Origin: Archegozetes longisetosus
Taxonomy: Eukaryota; Arthropoda; Arachnida; Sarcoptiformes; Trhypochthoniidae
Direction: 5' to 3'
DNA length: 64,000 bases
Assembly (NCBI GenBank): GCA_018873245.2
Contig: JAEMBT020000051.1
Span: 23,362 to 87,361 of the forward strand
A program made the translations under genes and the position numbers. The stretch's first letter is position 1. Every line of letters starts with the position of its first letter. The notes under the pieces were generated by a model, which was given only the letters and a program-made list of their open reading frames with translations, was not told where the DNA came from and made no database searches. Shown here in pieces: positions 44,505-56,861 of this stretch.

Positions 44505-45782
44505 TTATTCGACTGGTGGTGAATGTAATCGTCCAGCTGTCATTGGTTTATCCACACCAGTTATCCCAGGATAGCTTACTGGGAGCTGCAACAATTGTCT
44601 AACAGCCAAAAATGCAAATATTTGTGCCTCCATTGAATCATTATTCCATCCAACTTCAGACGCTTCATAAACGATTACATCATGACCAATCTTTTCACGC
44701 AGTCTCTTAATCAGCTCTCGTTTTATGACAGGATTATTCCATCCGCCTCCCACTAATATCCATTGTTTGGGTTCACATATAGCGATGTGTCTTAAACACG
44801 AAACTATTGCATCTGCAGTGAATGCTTCCAAAGTAGCGCATCCATCCTCAATCGATAGACTATTGAGTTCGCTTATAAGCTTCATGTCTTTGATATCTAG
44901 AGATTTGGGAGGTTTAATATCAAAGTAATTCTTACCTCCTTTTATAATACAACGCTGATAAAGTTTCTCAATTATATCTTCACGTATAGTTCCTTTTAAA
45001 CCATATTCTCCATTTTTATCCATATATTTTTGGCCTATCGTTCGCATTTTGACAAAAAGATCTACCAAACCATTTCCTGGCCCTGTATCAAAGCCAACCA
45101 CGTCTTGTGGAGTCGAACCATTTATAACAGATATATTTGCAATTCCACCACAGTTGACTGCAGCGAGTGGAATTCGTTTATCACGTATTGCTAGCGCTTG
45201 AGTATAAAGAGGTTGTAATGGTGCTCCCTGTCCTCCCGCTGCCACATCTTTACTTCTAAAATCATTGACAACAGCTATACCAGTTAATTTTGCTAATAAA
45301 TCTCCATCTCCGACTTGAATTGTGATTCTATTTTCGGGACTGTGATATAAAGTCTGACCATGATAACCTATTACATCAACTTGTTTTGGGGTCATCTTTT
45401 GTTGTTCCAACAGTAAGTACACTACTTGTGCGTGAAGACGAGTTGATAACTCAACCACATGATCAAAGTTAATCTTCTGCTGTGCTAAAAGTTTTCTGAA
45501 TGATATCAGTTTTGACTGAATTGATTCTTCGTCGAGTCCTAAAAGTTGTTTCAAAAATTGAATTATGTGCTCCTCAAAGTTATGATTTTGTACTGCTTGT
45601 AGATCTCCCTTATGGAAATTGACGGCATACTCGGCTGCTTTTAGGAGGAGGTGAACATCCGCTTCATATCTGTAAGAGATGTATCCTAATTCTTTGATGT
45701 TATTTATTCCATCAGAATGGATAAGCGTTGCATCGATGCCATCCATTGAGGTTCCACTCATTAGTCCTATACTTACGATCAT
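44505..45782 (-). CDS. anmK: Anhydro-N-acetylmuramic acid kinase
   Basis: 425 aa from the ATG at 45782, chosen because the family starts M-[I/V]-xx-GLMSGTS. Phosphorylates and hydrates 1,6-anhydroMurNAc, a bacterial cell-wall recycling step. Motifs in order: GLMSGTSMDGID (6-17), GYHGQT (139-144), NDFRSKDVAAGGQGAP (173-188, containing the catalytic Asp region), NCGGIANIS (210-218), DTGPGN (232-237), VGGGWNNP (344-351), EAQIFAFLAVR (385-395). It is longer than the roughly 370-aa bacterial enzymes, with extra sequence at about 60-110. No frameshift or stop. A T-rich tract ending TTTTCAG lies 8 nt upstream of the ATG, suggesting a 5' UTR intron and eukaryotic transcription. AT-rich like the host. 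Inference: old transfer from bacteria, still under selection; a chromosomal gene rather than contamination because it sits among host transposons. Confidence 0.92.
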   Translation of the reverse strand: MIVSIGLMSGTSMDGIDATLIHSDGINNIKELGYISYRYEADVHLLLKAAEYAVNFHKGDLQAVQNHNFEEHIIQFLKQLLGLDEESIQSKLISFRKLLAQQKINFDHVVELSTRLHAQVVYLLLEQQKMTPKQVDVIGYHGQTLYHSPENRITIQVGDGDLLAKLTGIAVVNDFRSKDVAAGGQGAPLQPLYTQALAIRDKRIPLAAVNCGGIANISVINGSTPQDVVGFDTGPGNGLVDLFVKMRTIGQKYMDKNGEYGLKGTIREDIIEKLYQRCIIKGGKNYFDIKPPKSLDIKDMKLISELNSLSIEDGCATLEAFTADAIVSCLRHIAICEPKQWILVGGGWNNPVIKRELIKRLREKIGHDVIVYEASEVGWNNDSMEAQIFAFLAVRQLLQLPVSYPGITGVDKPMTAGRLHSPPVE

Positions 45783-47340
45783 TTTAAAACTGAAAAGTAT
45801 GTTCAATTATTGGGTTGCCAAGGAATTAATGTCCGATTAAGTGAGAGGTATATTCAAATCTTATTATCTAAAAGATAGGAGAGGAATCGAAAATTTGATC
45901 ACAAGATAGGGGACTACGATGAATAATGAGGGTCAATATATTATTTACCTTCGTTTTTAAAATAATAAACTGTTTTCTTTGGTTTAAGAATGGAATAATA
46001 TTTCCTTGAAAATCCAATATTATAAGTAAATGAAATATTTTTCTAAAACGTTCGATCACTTTGTGAGATCTAAAAGTAATATTTTGTAAAATGCAAAACT
46101 TCTTTCAAACGAAGCTAAAGAAGTGTGAAACTCTAAATATTGAGTAAATGAAGTTTCATAATTTATGGCAATGAAACCTTGAAATATATACTTTTTTAAA
46201 GTTATATCTCATGAGAATTTCAATTGTTGTGCAAATAAAATTAATATATCAAATCATTAAATTATCTTTAATTATAGATATCTAATTTTTCAAAAACATC
46301 CTATTAAAGCATAGTGAAAATTCACTAACGAATAAAGTAGTATATTTGACTTAAATTAGGTTATTTTTCTAACTATTAATCTGCCCAACACAATGTAAGC
46401 CAATTCGACATTAACTAAAACGTACAATGATAGACCTGTTGGCTTGTGCGAAATTAAATCTATGATTAGGTTACTTCAGGTTGTGACTGGACTCAGATTA
46501 GAATGGATAATGCTGATACATATTTGAACGAATTTGGTCCAAATGAACCATATTGGCTCTGTTATTTCGTAGGAGTTATGATTAAGAGTAATTAGATAGC
46601 TAACCTAACCTAATCTAAATTTTAGCCTAAAAACCTCGATATAAGCTGGAGTTATAGAGAAGTGCAATTGACTCCAGTAGAGCTGAAATTAATAAACACT
46701 TAGCTGAGTACTAGTTTGTCATAACTCAATAATTATATGCGAAATTTAGTATATAATTGCCAAAATCCACAATTAGTCATTTACGCTTTTTAACATATTT
46801 TCGAATGGTCTGAAGAAACATTTAAGCTACTAAAGGCACATTTTGTGAAAAATTAATATATTTGTTCCCAAAATTAAATTTATAGTTTTTTAAGACACCT
46901 CAGAAACTGAGAATCGCACAATAGCAATTTCTTTTAATTTCTAGATCGAGGGGCTTCGTCACTCGAAATTTTGTGTGATGTTTACTGATGTCTTACGCTA
47001 TCAGACTATATAGGGGACACCATTTGGAGACTTGATTCATATTCTACACAATACCCTAAATTTTTCCCATTTCGGCGCATCAATCTAGTTATGATTAAAG
47101 TATTGCGATTAGTCGATAAAAAAGCTGAAAAGGTCGATTAAAAAAAGTCACCTAAATAAAGTTGGAAAAAATTTTTCATTAGAATATTTCTGAGTACACT
47201 CATTTTCTAACTTAAGGGTCAAATAAAGTTAATAAAATTAAAAGTCAAAAGCAATGCTTTAGTTAAGATTTACAAGGTACCTATCTGGCACGAAACAGCC
47301 TATGTCTAAAGTTATGCTAGCAATCTAAAGCCTGCTCAAC
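45783..47340. other. AT-rich DNA upstream of anmK
   Basis: No coding frame or repeat that I can support. It presumably contains the anmK promoter. Confidence 0.4.
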
Positions 47341-47344
47341 GCTT

Positions 47345-47835
47345 CATACTTATTTAGACCACATAAGCTTACAGAACTGCACCAACGGATATACTTCAAA
47401 TTATAGGCCAACAATTGTCAAAAAAGACAGATTTCCGCTGGAAAGTACTTCATAAACAAAGGAGATCTAGTCGTACAGTTTATGACTAGGCAAGATATCA
47501 GAATCATAGAAAACAGATTGACTTCTGTACCACATTTATCGCAGATATCGCTCGTTTCTCAACAGAAAAGTAGGTGAATGTCCTCATCAATGACTCAAAG
47601 TTCTAAAACTGAGTCGGTTCATCTCCCTGCGGGTTCAATCGATCATTATTCATCTGTGAATCATTATCACAGCCCAACCTTAATTGCTCGTTTTCCAATC
47701 TGAACTAGTCATCACAAGAAATACACTCTTATTGAATCGGGAGTGCTCCACTTGAAACCACCACTTCCATACACACCAAATGTCAACAGCTCTCCGAATG
47801 TCATTGGAACCAACAATGATAATCCGGTGATATAG
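47345..47835 (+). pseudogene. Decayed coding frame, unknown protein
   Basis: One plus-strand frame reads protein-like sequence across about 160 codons with three stops: TELHQRIYFKL, stop, then AGKYFINKGDLVVQFMTRQD, IENRLTSVPHLSQISLV, stop, KTESVHLPAGSIDHYSSVNH, stop, HLKPPLPYTPNVNSSPNVIG. Composition (Ser, Pro, His, Asn) and GC content differ from flanking DNA. I do not recognise the family. Confidence 0.35.
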
Positions 47836-48304
47836 GCAGGAGTTTTTATGTTAGTTATAACTAGAGGCTAATTATTGTGAAAGATTCATAATTCAATCCG
47901 TATTTTAATTTCATTGCCAAAATATTTTAAAAATTGGAATATCAAAGTCAAAATCGCCTCTCAAATACTTAAGTGCTATTTGATATGCAATAAGAGCAGC
48001 ATTTTTGAAATTATCCTGTCCCTTTAATGTAAACATGTGTAGATTTTTCGTTAATTTTATGACCGAAGAAATTGTTTTATACGGTTTTCTAATTTCGCAT
48101 TAATATCACTCATAATATCACAAGTCAGTAGAATTTGTCGCTATTTTCCAATTTCAGAAAAATTTTTAGAAATACATGCATATATTGATGAGAAAAATGT
48201 AAACCCAGCTCATTTAGTGTAAGGTCTTGATCGTCTGACCAAATAAAATAGCTAATAATATTCGCACATTCATCAGTTTCCAGTCCAATAAAATAGAATC
48301 TAAA
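47836..48304. other. AT-rich DNA, nothing recognised
   Basis: No coding or repeat structure that I can support. Confidence 0.5.
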
Positions 48305-48613
48305 TTATTTACCACGTGACCAGTTGCTGGATGTAACAAAAATTAAACGATTAGAAACATGTTTTCTCAATTTTCGATATTCATTTTCAGTAAATTCATA
48401 ACAAGACTTGAGTCCTGCTACACTATTCGAAGAAACTGAAAAATGGCTAAAATTTTTTGTTGTGAAATATTCGACAACGAGCGGCAATTTCAATAAATTA
48501 TACTTTCCAGTATTGTGAATTATAAGACAACTAAAATTTTCTCGTGCGATAAATTCATCTCCATTTTTAAAGTTTGTAGAAACAATTGTTATGCCGTTCT
48601 GGTTTGAGCTCAT
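48305..48613 (-). CDS. Hypothetical 102-aa protein
   Basis: ATG at 48613. No signal peptide or membrane segment and no domain I recognise. It is Ser/Asn-rich and ends in an RGK tail. Its composition looks more protein-like than chance frames nearby, so it may be a small gene or an exon of one. Confidence 0.35.
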   Translation of the reverse strand: MSSNQNGITIVSTNFKNGDEFIARENFSCLIIHNTGKYNLLKLPLVVEYFTTKNFSHFSVSSNSVAGLKSCYEFTENEYRKLRKHVSNRLIFVTSSNWSRGK

Positions 48614-50313
48614 TGAGTTATGAGGGTTGTAACTGGGGATTAAAATTAATTATTTATCCATAATTCTGAAACAAATATTCTATTAAAATCTTAGTAATAT
48701 TAGACTTTGTTTGATTGCAATCTATTGTTTTCTTATAAAATTATAAATATTTAAAATAATATTTAATAAAAATATATAAAAGGAATATAGCATAAGATTT
48801 AGACGTGATTCCAATATTTGGTTGATACATAAAAACATTATAAACATATTTAAAGGTTTTCACATATTAAAAGATTTTTTACTTCTATCTAACACTTTTC
48901 CACTTTCGCTCAGAGGCATAATGAGGTCCTCTCCTTGAGGCCTCCGCCCGAAGACTCACTCTCTTTACAAGCCTTTTAACATATCTTATACAAACAAAAT
49001 AGATTTAAATTGTTATTCTTTTAAAATATTCACCGCATTTCATAGCAAACGTTACATACTGTAGCAATACAATGATAACCTTGAAAGCGTTAGTAAAGCA
49101 TTATATAAAATATAAAGCATTTTTAAGATAACTGTTTGACAAACAATTTTTAAAAATGAAAAAATGATTTAAAATCAGAGAATTTATATCTGCATAACAG
49201 AATGATTTATGCCATAATTGACAAATGCATTATCGGCGCCAAATGCTATCAAGTTATTAAAATCAAAATCGTTTCTTTTTAAAACTATTTTCAAATTGCC
49301 ACGAATCGCACCAGAAGCTTCATTATAATCCTAATAAAAGTCTATAATAAAATTTTTAATACCCTTACTGAAATATCATATTGCTTTAAGAAAGTGTTTT
49401 ACTTCTTTTATTGGATGAATCTGTTGACACTGTAAACTTTTCATTTCTCATGTAATTTAAGTGATGCTCAATCGAATATGGGCATAAAACATTCTCAATT
49501 AATACTGATAACTTATTTTTACTACAATGTAGCTTTTGTAAATAGTACTGTCAGGAAATACTAGTGTTAATTTTATTCTACAATTAGCAGAGCGATAGTT
49601 GTGATAAACTCCATTAAATGTTAAGATAGTTTTGTGCTAAAATTACTTTTCCTCTCCATTTGAACCACTACATCTTAAGAATTCATTCATGGTTTTTCTT
49701 ATTTTTACAGTATTTGCATTTTATTGTGATTTTCCGATTGATCGCGTTCATTAATAGCCAAAATTCCTTTAAGTTCAAGAGCGAAATTACTGTTACACAA
49801 CAAACGCTTCACCGTATAGTCATTAACCATTATTTATAATTTTTATCACCTAACCAATTATCGTTAAAAACACAATACATTTTCTTTTATTTTTTCGAAA
49901 TATGTCAGTACTTTTATGTTTTGACATTTAAAATAAAGCTAATTCGCTAACTTTATAATAAAGAAATAATGGATTATCACAATACGAATTAAAGTAAAAT
50001 ATATAAAACTGACAAACATATAATTGTTATAAGGTTTACCAAACTTTAATCACTTATAATCAAAATTAGAAACTTGCCCTTATATTGAATAAAGATTCTC
50101 TATGTATTAGCGCTCTAAATACAGTCACAATAATATTGTATAACTCCACCTAGTCTTTAAATGTTACATTTTCTACAGGAATTAGAAGTTAAATTTAAAA
50201 TGAACTATTTTTAAAATTAGTTTTAACTAAAATTTTTCTTTTGAAATTTAATTATTGTTTAACAACAAATATCATATTTAAGTTCTATGAGAATTTTTGA
50301 GTTTTTTATTGAG
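48614..50313. other. AT-rich DNA, nothing recognised
   Basis: A slightly GC-richer patch at 48900-48960 has no identifiable feature. Confidence 0.45.
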
Positions 50314-50568
50314 TTATTTAATTACTTGTTTTTTATCAAATATAAATCTATTCAAATAAAAAATAGTTGAAAGTGCATACATAGACTTATAAATAGTATA
50401 ATTTAACGCTGAATGTGATGATACATCGATTCTGGGACAGCTTAACGTCCCGATCACACCTTCTCTGGGACACAGGATAGAGATGTCCATTGCTGGATTG
50501 ACCCGGTCATTCAGAAACAAGTGGCCATCGTAATTGAAAGATAAATTTAAAGTGAACTTGAAAAACAT
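50314..50568 (-). CDS. Hypothetical 84-aa ORF
   Basis: ATG at 50568. The middle (LNDRVNPAMDISILCPREGV) coincides with a GC-richer patch at 50400-50530, which is why I list it. No recognised domain; it may be a relic exon. Confidence 0.25.
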   Translation of the reverse strand: MFFKFTLNLSFNYDGHLFLNDRVNPAMDISILCPREGVIGTLSCPRIDVSSHSALNYTIYKSMYALSTIFYLNRFIFDKKQVIK

Positions 50569-51865
50569 ATTTTAAAAGGAAACAAAGCCGAATATTATGC
50601 AGAGTGTAATATATTGTCTCAATATAAACCAGGACCAAAATCACGGAAAATATAGCAAATACTATGAACAAAGATATTAATAGTATGTTAGAAAAAGGAT
50701 ATTTTATGCATCAAACCGAGAGTTTTCAGTAAAACCGAAAAATTGAAATTCCAAAAATTTTATTTCCAATACTTACTGTGAATAAAAAAATTTGATAGAT
50801 TTCTTACATAACCTCTATTAGAACCTATTTAATAAGGTAGTTCCATAGCAGCCGAAAATTTTTAGGGACACAGCCATTTCAGAAACTTATCAATAATTCT
50901 AATACGACGATGTAACAAAACACATAAGGAAAAATGTAAAATTTTACAATTACAGTACAGATTTAAATTTTGAAAACAAGAGTCAGTTAAAAAATTACTT
51001 AAATCCACTCTACCATGAAAATATAATAATTTGAGTCATCGGATATCTTTTTTCATTCTCTCCCAATTATCATCTATTTTTTCAATACCTTGCCCTAATC
51101 CAAGTATTTGATACTTTTTTATATAATTTCAGTTGAGAGCTGGATTTTCGAATAAATAGCTCATATCCCAATATCGATCCAAGTTATCTCTATAAATATC
51201 AAGGTTAAGACTTAAACTTAAAGACATTGTAAACCAGTTCCATCATACATGTGAATACTTAGCAACTAATTCCCAATAAATATCTAAATCTACTGATAAG
51301 GAATATCAATCCCATTTTAATTCTAGATTTCCATTAATAAATTTCCATTCAACTTTACTTTCCTTAACAAAACTCACAGATTTCATTTCATTTCTGGAAT
51401 CATTTAACTAATGAGATTGTGAAAATTGTGTTAAAAAGCATATGTTGATATTCACTCAGTATAATCTAAATAATTATCCAAAAAATCTCAAATGTTAGGT
51501 TCTATAGAATTTAGTAGCAATATGGATAGTATTGCTTATAATTTAAAACACTTAAACAAAAGTTATCTAGTAAAGAAATTTGTAGGTACAACTAGTTTTT
51601 TATATTCTCACATTAAGTAATAACTGTTTCTAAATTTTCATCTCAATAACATTCCACGCTTGTCACATATTTAATTTAACAAAATGCTGTTTTGTAAAAC
51701 TTCATTTAAACTTATTTTTCCATCTAGATAATGACTAAAACTTTCTAAATTCTACAGAATAAAATTCATAATTCAATACAAATCAAAATATTATTTCTAT
51801 AGTAACTGAGTTCTCATATATTTATAATTTAATTAAAAGGATATTAATCTGATAATAATTTGTAC
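50569..51865. other. AT-rich DNA, nothing recognised
   Basis: Contains the 3' flank of the LRR gene. No clear AATAAA was placed. Confidence 0.4.
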
Positions 51866-52932
51866 CTAACAGCCGAATTCGCTTTCCTTCAACGAGAAAA
51901 TACTTGCATTATTTTTACTGCAAATTATATGATGAAAATGTGATTGTTGATCTGATGATAAATTAATTAACCATTTCATGCTGCAATCACACTTCAAATT
52001 ATTTCCATTAGCAGATAATGAATTTGATTTATTTGAATCCATGAAAGGTTTGATTATATCCTCTTTAAGTGTTGTTATCTCATTAAAATCCAAAATTAAA
52101 TATATATCAGAATGATCGGGATTGTGCAGAGAAGCATTTGTGAATGATTTTAACGTAAGATTATTGTTGTTGAGGAATATATTGGTCCGATGTGTATTCT
52201 TCGTCAGCGTCAAGGCATTATCATCAATACGACTAATTAGATTATAACTCAAATTAATATCAGAAAGTGCTGATTGATTATAAAACGCGTACGAACCAAT
52301 ACTTGTAATGCGATTGTATTGAAGTTCAATAACAGTGAGATATCGTGTGAGAATATTGTCCCTCAACTCAAAAGCCCTTTCAGGAATTCGCGTTATATTA
52401 TTGTTACTTAAATCAAATTTTGACGCGCATTTCATGTTCTTCACGAGAGCGAATATACTCTCTTCTGACAATTTCTTGTTATTAGAAATCGATACAGTTA
52501 TCGCGTGATTATTTGATTCGTTAAATGCATTTGGATCTATATGTGTCAAATCTGAATTGCTATCTATATATATTGTTTCAAACTTTGCTCCGCCAATTGT
52601 TTCGCTATCAATAACGCTAACTGATGTGTTGTAGATTACAATGCCTACAAACACATCATAATCACTGGCTTTCTCTCCTCCAAATGTTGTTTGAAATGCT
52701 GATTTCAGTGATTCATTTGTAATATTCGGTCCTTTGCATTCAAGTCTTGTAAATCGTGTTGTTACGCCACCAATACATTTGCATGGAAATATTTGCTCGC
52801 GTGTTGGACATTTAGCAAACGTTAATGTGAACATTACCGCCAAAATGTAAATTTTATCTAAAGAAATGTGTTAACTGTTGCTCAATTTAAATTGTCTTTT
52901 TATCTCTTACCTTTTATCTTTTGATATTCCAT
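51866..52932 (-). CDS. Secreted leucine-rich-repeat protein (two exons)
   Basis: Exon 1 is 52911-52932 (ATG at 52932). A 53-bp intron 52858-52910 (GTAAGA...TTTAG) keeps the frame, and exon 2 runs 52857-51866; total 337 aa. The N-terminus is a signal peptide (hydrophobic KIYILAVMFTLTFA) followed by a cysteine cap (C-x8-C-x-C, then C). Then come about six leucine-rich repeats with L/I-xx-N-x-I spacing (FDLSNNNITRIPERAF, IELQYNRITSIGSYAF, INLSYNLISRIDDNAL) and a C-terminal cap (CDCSMKWL...C...GC). No transmembrane segment, so probably extracellular. It resembles the LRR proteins that arthropod databases label as the non-catalytic subunit of Oplophorus luciferase; that name reflects architecture only, not enzyme activity. 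Confidence 0.88.
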
Positions 52933-53589
52933 ATTTTCTCTTATTTTTATATATTGATCAGTAATTAAACAAATAGTAATAAGTAATGAAAGTCCGATCC
53001 TGATGTTCCTTCTAAAGATAACAAATTTTAACTAGTATTAAATAATTATTAACTAAATCAAATGTTACCCTTAATTATTTGATAAGAATATTGTATTTTC
53101 TAAAAGTACAGGTCGATCAGAGTTCACTTGGTCGCAAATTTTACGTACAGTTCTTAGAAACCTGCTTATGCATAATGTATTGATCTAATCCTAACATCCC
53201 TTTGATTGGTATCATTAATTATAAGTTGGGTGACTATTATTGTAAATAAAAAATTTAACATAGAAACTATTGGTGCAATTAAAGAACAAAAACGTGTAAA
53301 TAAATGTTGGATAATCATCTAAAATCAAAAATGTCAAAGAAAATTCATTTGCCGAATCAAACCATATAAAACTAAGAAAAACCCCGGTCCTCTAGTCTCA
53401 TCACAAGATCAAAAAAAAAAAAAAAATTAGCGCGACTCAAAAATAGTCACTTTAGTCAATCTACCGACTCGCAGTGATGGACCAAACGCCTAAATATATC
53501 AAAAACGACAATAAATACATCAATTAAGAAAAATTTTAATTAAAAATCTGTGATAAAGCTTAAATTTCATCATTTAAGTCTCGATATGA
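52933..53589. other. AT-rich DNA, nothing recognised
   Basis: Holds the LRR gene promoter (not located) and a poly-A run at about 53411-53427. Confidence 0.4.
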
Positions 53590-54060
53590 TAGAAAAACAA
53601 AGGCCAATGTACCACCGACTTCGGAGAGAAAGGTGGAGAAAAGTAACAACAGATGAGGCATGATTTTATCTCACATATTGTAAGCGTAAAACACCAATTC
53701 AGCATATTAGCTTCAAGAAAAGCCGAAGTGTACGTAGTCTCATTCGAATGGTGTCATGGTTTGAGCCAGGATTCCGACTTCGGGAGTGAATCAATCAAGA
53801 TTGGTCCAACCCGAGACGATAATAAACTCAGATTATTACATCGAGAAAAATTTCAAACCATTCTTACGGTAAGATGCAAAAATTTTATACCCAGATGGTG
53901 ACTATATACTTCATCAAGAGTCAGCATCACATCGCTCAAAAAAGTAAATACATAGAGGACAAAGAAGTTATATATAACATCTAAATGATAGATAAAAAAT
54001 AGTTCTGATGTTACGCCATATGACTATTTTTGTGAAAATATCTCAAAAACGTCTTAGGCA
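53590..54060 (+). pseudogene. Mariner transposase remnant
   Basis: The plus strand, in shifting frames, reads KAEVYVVSFE, LLHREKFQTI, then YPDGDYILHQESASHRSKKV (the DxxLQQDxAPxH block, about 53888-53948) and VTPYDYF (the SPDLNPxDYF block, about 54013-54033). The key catalytic Asp of the QQD motif appears as Glu. Several stops; inactive. Confidence 0.55.
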
Positions 54061-54659
54061 TCTTATAGTTAAGGGTTTTAACTAGTTTTTAAACCGTCTA
54101 TAAAGACAAAATTTTTAAAAATTCTCAAGGCGTGATTAATTAGACGTTAAAATTGTGGCCAAAAAGGTGTTGTTAAATCTAATATAATAAAGGATTTCAA
54201 ATTGAAAAGCATAATTAAATTATTATAAGTAAATATTATTGAATTACAAGTGTTCACTTTGAACATCGACCGACCTGTAAATAGTTTACAGATAATATTT
54301 TGACCAGTTACTTTCATCTGCTTACTCATAAAATATTTCGCGTCAAACTATTGCAATAATTTTGATACCATAAATATTTAACAATTATAAAAATAGAATT
54401 TCATTAATAAAAGCATATTAATTCTTACATTCAAAATGATTAAAATGTAGATTTTGCACTTCACTGCAATTGAATGACCACATGTTTAGTTTCACATTAT
54501 TTTAAGATAATTTATATAACCAAAACGTAATCTAAGAAAAAAAAACTATATTTTAGATAAACAGAATCTATTCTAAAGTAAATAAGTTCAGTTCAAGTAT
54601 TTTATTATTAATTACTCGTTTTCATACATAAAGAAACGCATTTTTTTAATTTAAAAAAA
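54061..54659. other. AT-rich DNA, nothing recognised
   Basis: 5' flank of the cysteine-rich peptide gene. No clear TATA box placed. Confidence 0.4.
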
Positions 54660-55071
54660 ATGCGATTTGCGTTGATATTTTGCTTATTGGCATTTGTTGT
54701 CATAAGTGGTAAGTCACAGTTGTTTAATTATGATTAAGACACCTATAAAGTAAATTAAGATTTAGTTTTTCAATATTATAATTGGATAAAAACATATATT
54801 AATAGTGACGGCTCAGATGGAAAATTGCGCTGCTTATGGACAAGAATGTGGTGGCGTCGCCAAAACTGCGTGTTGCGGGCAATTGAAGTGCGTTACACGA
54901 CTTAGCCCAATTGTTCGCATAAATGACACATCAGTCGGACATTGTCTAGACTGCCCATTTATCGGTGATCCGTGTTCTGAGGCCAAACCGTGCTGTAACA
55001 TTGGGGGACTCATTTGTTCGCATTCAACACAAAACAAAGAAGGAACTTGTTTGAGTGCTATCATAGGATAA
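54660..55071 (+). CDS. Secreted double cysteine-knot peptide (two exons)
   Basis: Exon 1 (54660-54708) encodes a hydrophobic signal peptide. A 97-bp intron (GTAAGT...AATAG, 54709-54805) splits the codon after its first base; exon 2 runs to TAA at 55069-55071, total 104 aa. The mature part has two modules with inhibitor-cystine-knot-like spacing: C-x6-C-x7-CC-x4-C, a linker, then C-x2-C-x6-C-x5-CC-x6-C-x10-C. AATAAA at 55132-55137 follows the stop. Such peptides in arachnids include venom or salivary toxins, protease inhibitors and antimicrobial peptides; nothing in the sequence decides between these. No damage seen. Confidence 0.8.
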
Positions 55072-55131
55072 GCGAATTATTAGATAACACTACTAATAAC
55101 TATTGTTGTACTAAAGAAAAATTTTTATCAA

Positions 55132-55137
55132 AATAAA
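55132..55137 (+). terminator. Polyadenylation signal
   Basis: AATAAA about 60 bp after the stop of the cysteine-knot peptide gene. Confidence 0.6.
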
Positions 55138-56854
55138 ATCTTAATTCGCACTTGATGCTCTAAAGTTAGAATAATTTCATTGTCATTCAGCTTTTTATGA
55201 CGATTTAAATCTTTTAAGTGTATCTTCCAGTATTTATCTTATAAAAAATTTAATTTTCCATCTTGAAAGATAGGCTATTAAGAACTATATCTCAGTATTT
55301 TCATGATTTCCTTTGGAAATGAATACTTTTTTCTAAAGAGCTTTAGGTTTAAGACTAAAACACTAAAAGGTATACATTAAGACATATACACATATAAGTT
55401 TTGATTTCATTTAATTATTTAACCCCTAATAAATGTCAAAATAATACAGAGATAAGTAGTTTATAAGTCTTATCGCGAAAAGCATTTATATTTTAACTAC
55501 AATAACAACATATGAATGATTTGACCATTTTACAAATAGCTATTAGTGCTAACTCTGATTCATATCAATCTGTACTGGAGTCAAGCTAAAAGTTTGAGAG
55601 GGATATCGAATTAGGGTTAGTTCTAAACTTTTAGTAATCGGGATTCCGTTTCAATTTATATGTAGTATTTAATGCTTTTCGTACTCTTAATCTTAAACCT
55701 AAGGCTCTTCTTCAAAATGAGTATTCAATTACAGTAACATACGTGGAGTTCATGTTCTCATATCAGGCATGGCTTCATACCGAAACTATCGGCAAATTAG
55801 GATTTCTTGAATACATTCTCAATATTCCGAGTCATGATCGCGTACATCACGGCATGAAAACTAATTTATCTTAAACTCAATGACCGAAATCTTAACCTAA
55901 TTCAATCAATTTCTCTCCACTAATCATACCCTTAATCAAAGCTAACAAAAGCCCGAAACAGATCTTACATTGATAGGAACTTTGGCGCTTATCCTATCAT
56001 TTTGATCGACTTTTAGGTGCAGTTGTCAGAATAAATTTTACCAATCAATTACTGACAGTTAAAAATCGTTATTCCGTCAAAAAACACTGAGTATATAATA
56101 TCAGAGAAATACATTTTTTAAAAGTTCAGTCAAAGCCAAAACTTTGTAACTTTAAATGAAAATAAGTCAGTTACGACTAATATGCAAGAAATGACTAACA
56201 ATAAAAGCATTTTATCACTTGATAGTCAACTATTTGTAAACACATTTTACAATGAAATAGAAGTTAGTTATTGATAGTGGACAAGTAAAACTTAGCTTAA
56301 GTTAATTCACATTTTTGAGTTGAAATTTAATCCTTAAAATGTTAACATTTTCCACTGATACAATTTATTCTGGCATAACTGTACTTAAACTATATTTATG
56401 ATTTAATATTTTGACACGATATAGGTACTTCAAAGGGAATGAACTGATGATATCAAACCTCCTTGCCTTTTGATAAAATATTTTGTTATTTCTTAAGCTT
56501 TAGACTTCGAATACAAACTTTTGGTAACGAAATTAGAGCTCAATCAAAATAATATTACTAAAAATAATGAATTAAAATTCAGAAGACTTACAATTCATAA
56601 ATACAAAGCTGATCGAAGTCTATTTTTCATAATGTCAAATACTCTTTGATTATGAAGACAGATCAAATAACGATAATAGATTACCCAAAGGCATATTAAA
56701 GCTTACATCATTTATCTATTCGATAATATTTTTCACCAAAATTAATATCTATTTAATAGCTTTACTCAAATCCCAGTCATTATAAGAAACAGTCATTAAT
56801 AAAAAATCATTATATGAATTATGAAACCGTGAACATCTTTAGGGCTGGCTTTAT
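55138..56854. other. AT-rich DNA, nothing recognised
   Basis: No coding or repeat structure that I can support. Confidence 0.45.
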
Positions 56855-56861
56855 AGTTAAA

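Noticed and set aside
44505..45782. Bacterial contamination as the explanation for AnmK
   Set aside because: There is no bacterial neighbour gene, and flanks on both sides are eukaryotic transposons and AT-rich host DNA; it cannot be fully excluded without read-level data.
45782..45806. Longer AnmK start at 45806
   Set aside because: It would begin at TTG and adds eight residues absent from the family; the ATG at 45782 gives the standard N-terminus and follows a splice-acceptor-like tract.
53411..53427. Poly-A run as a retroposon tail
   Set aside because: No retroposed coding or SINE sequence precedes it and no flanking duplication was found.
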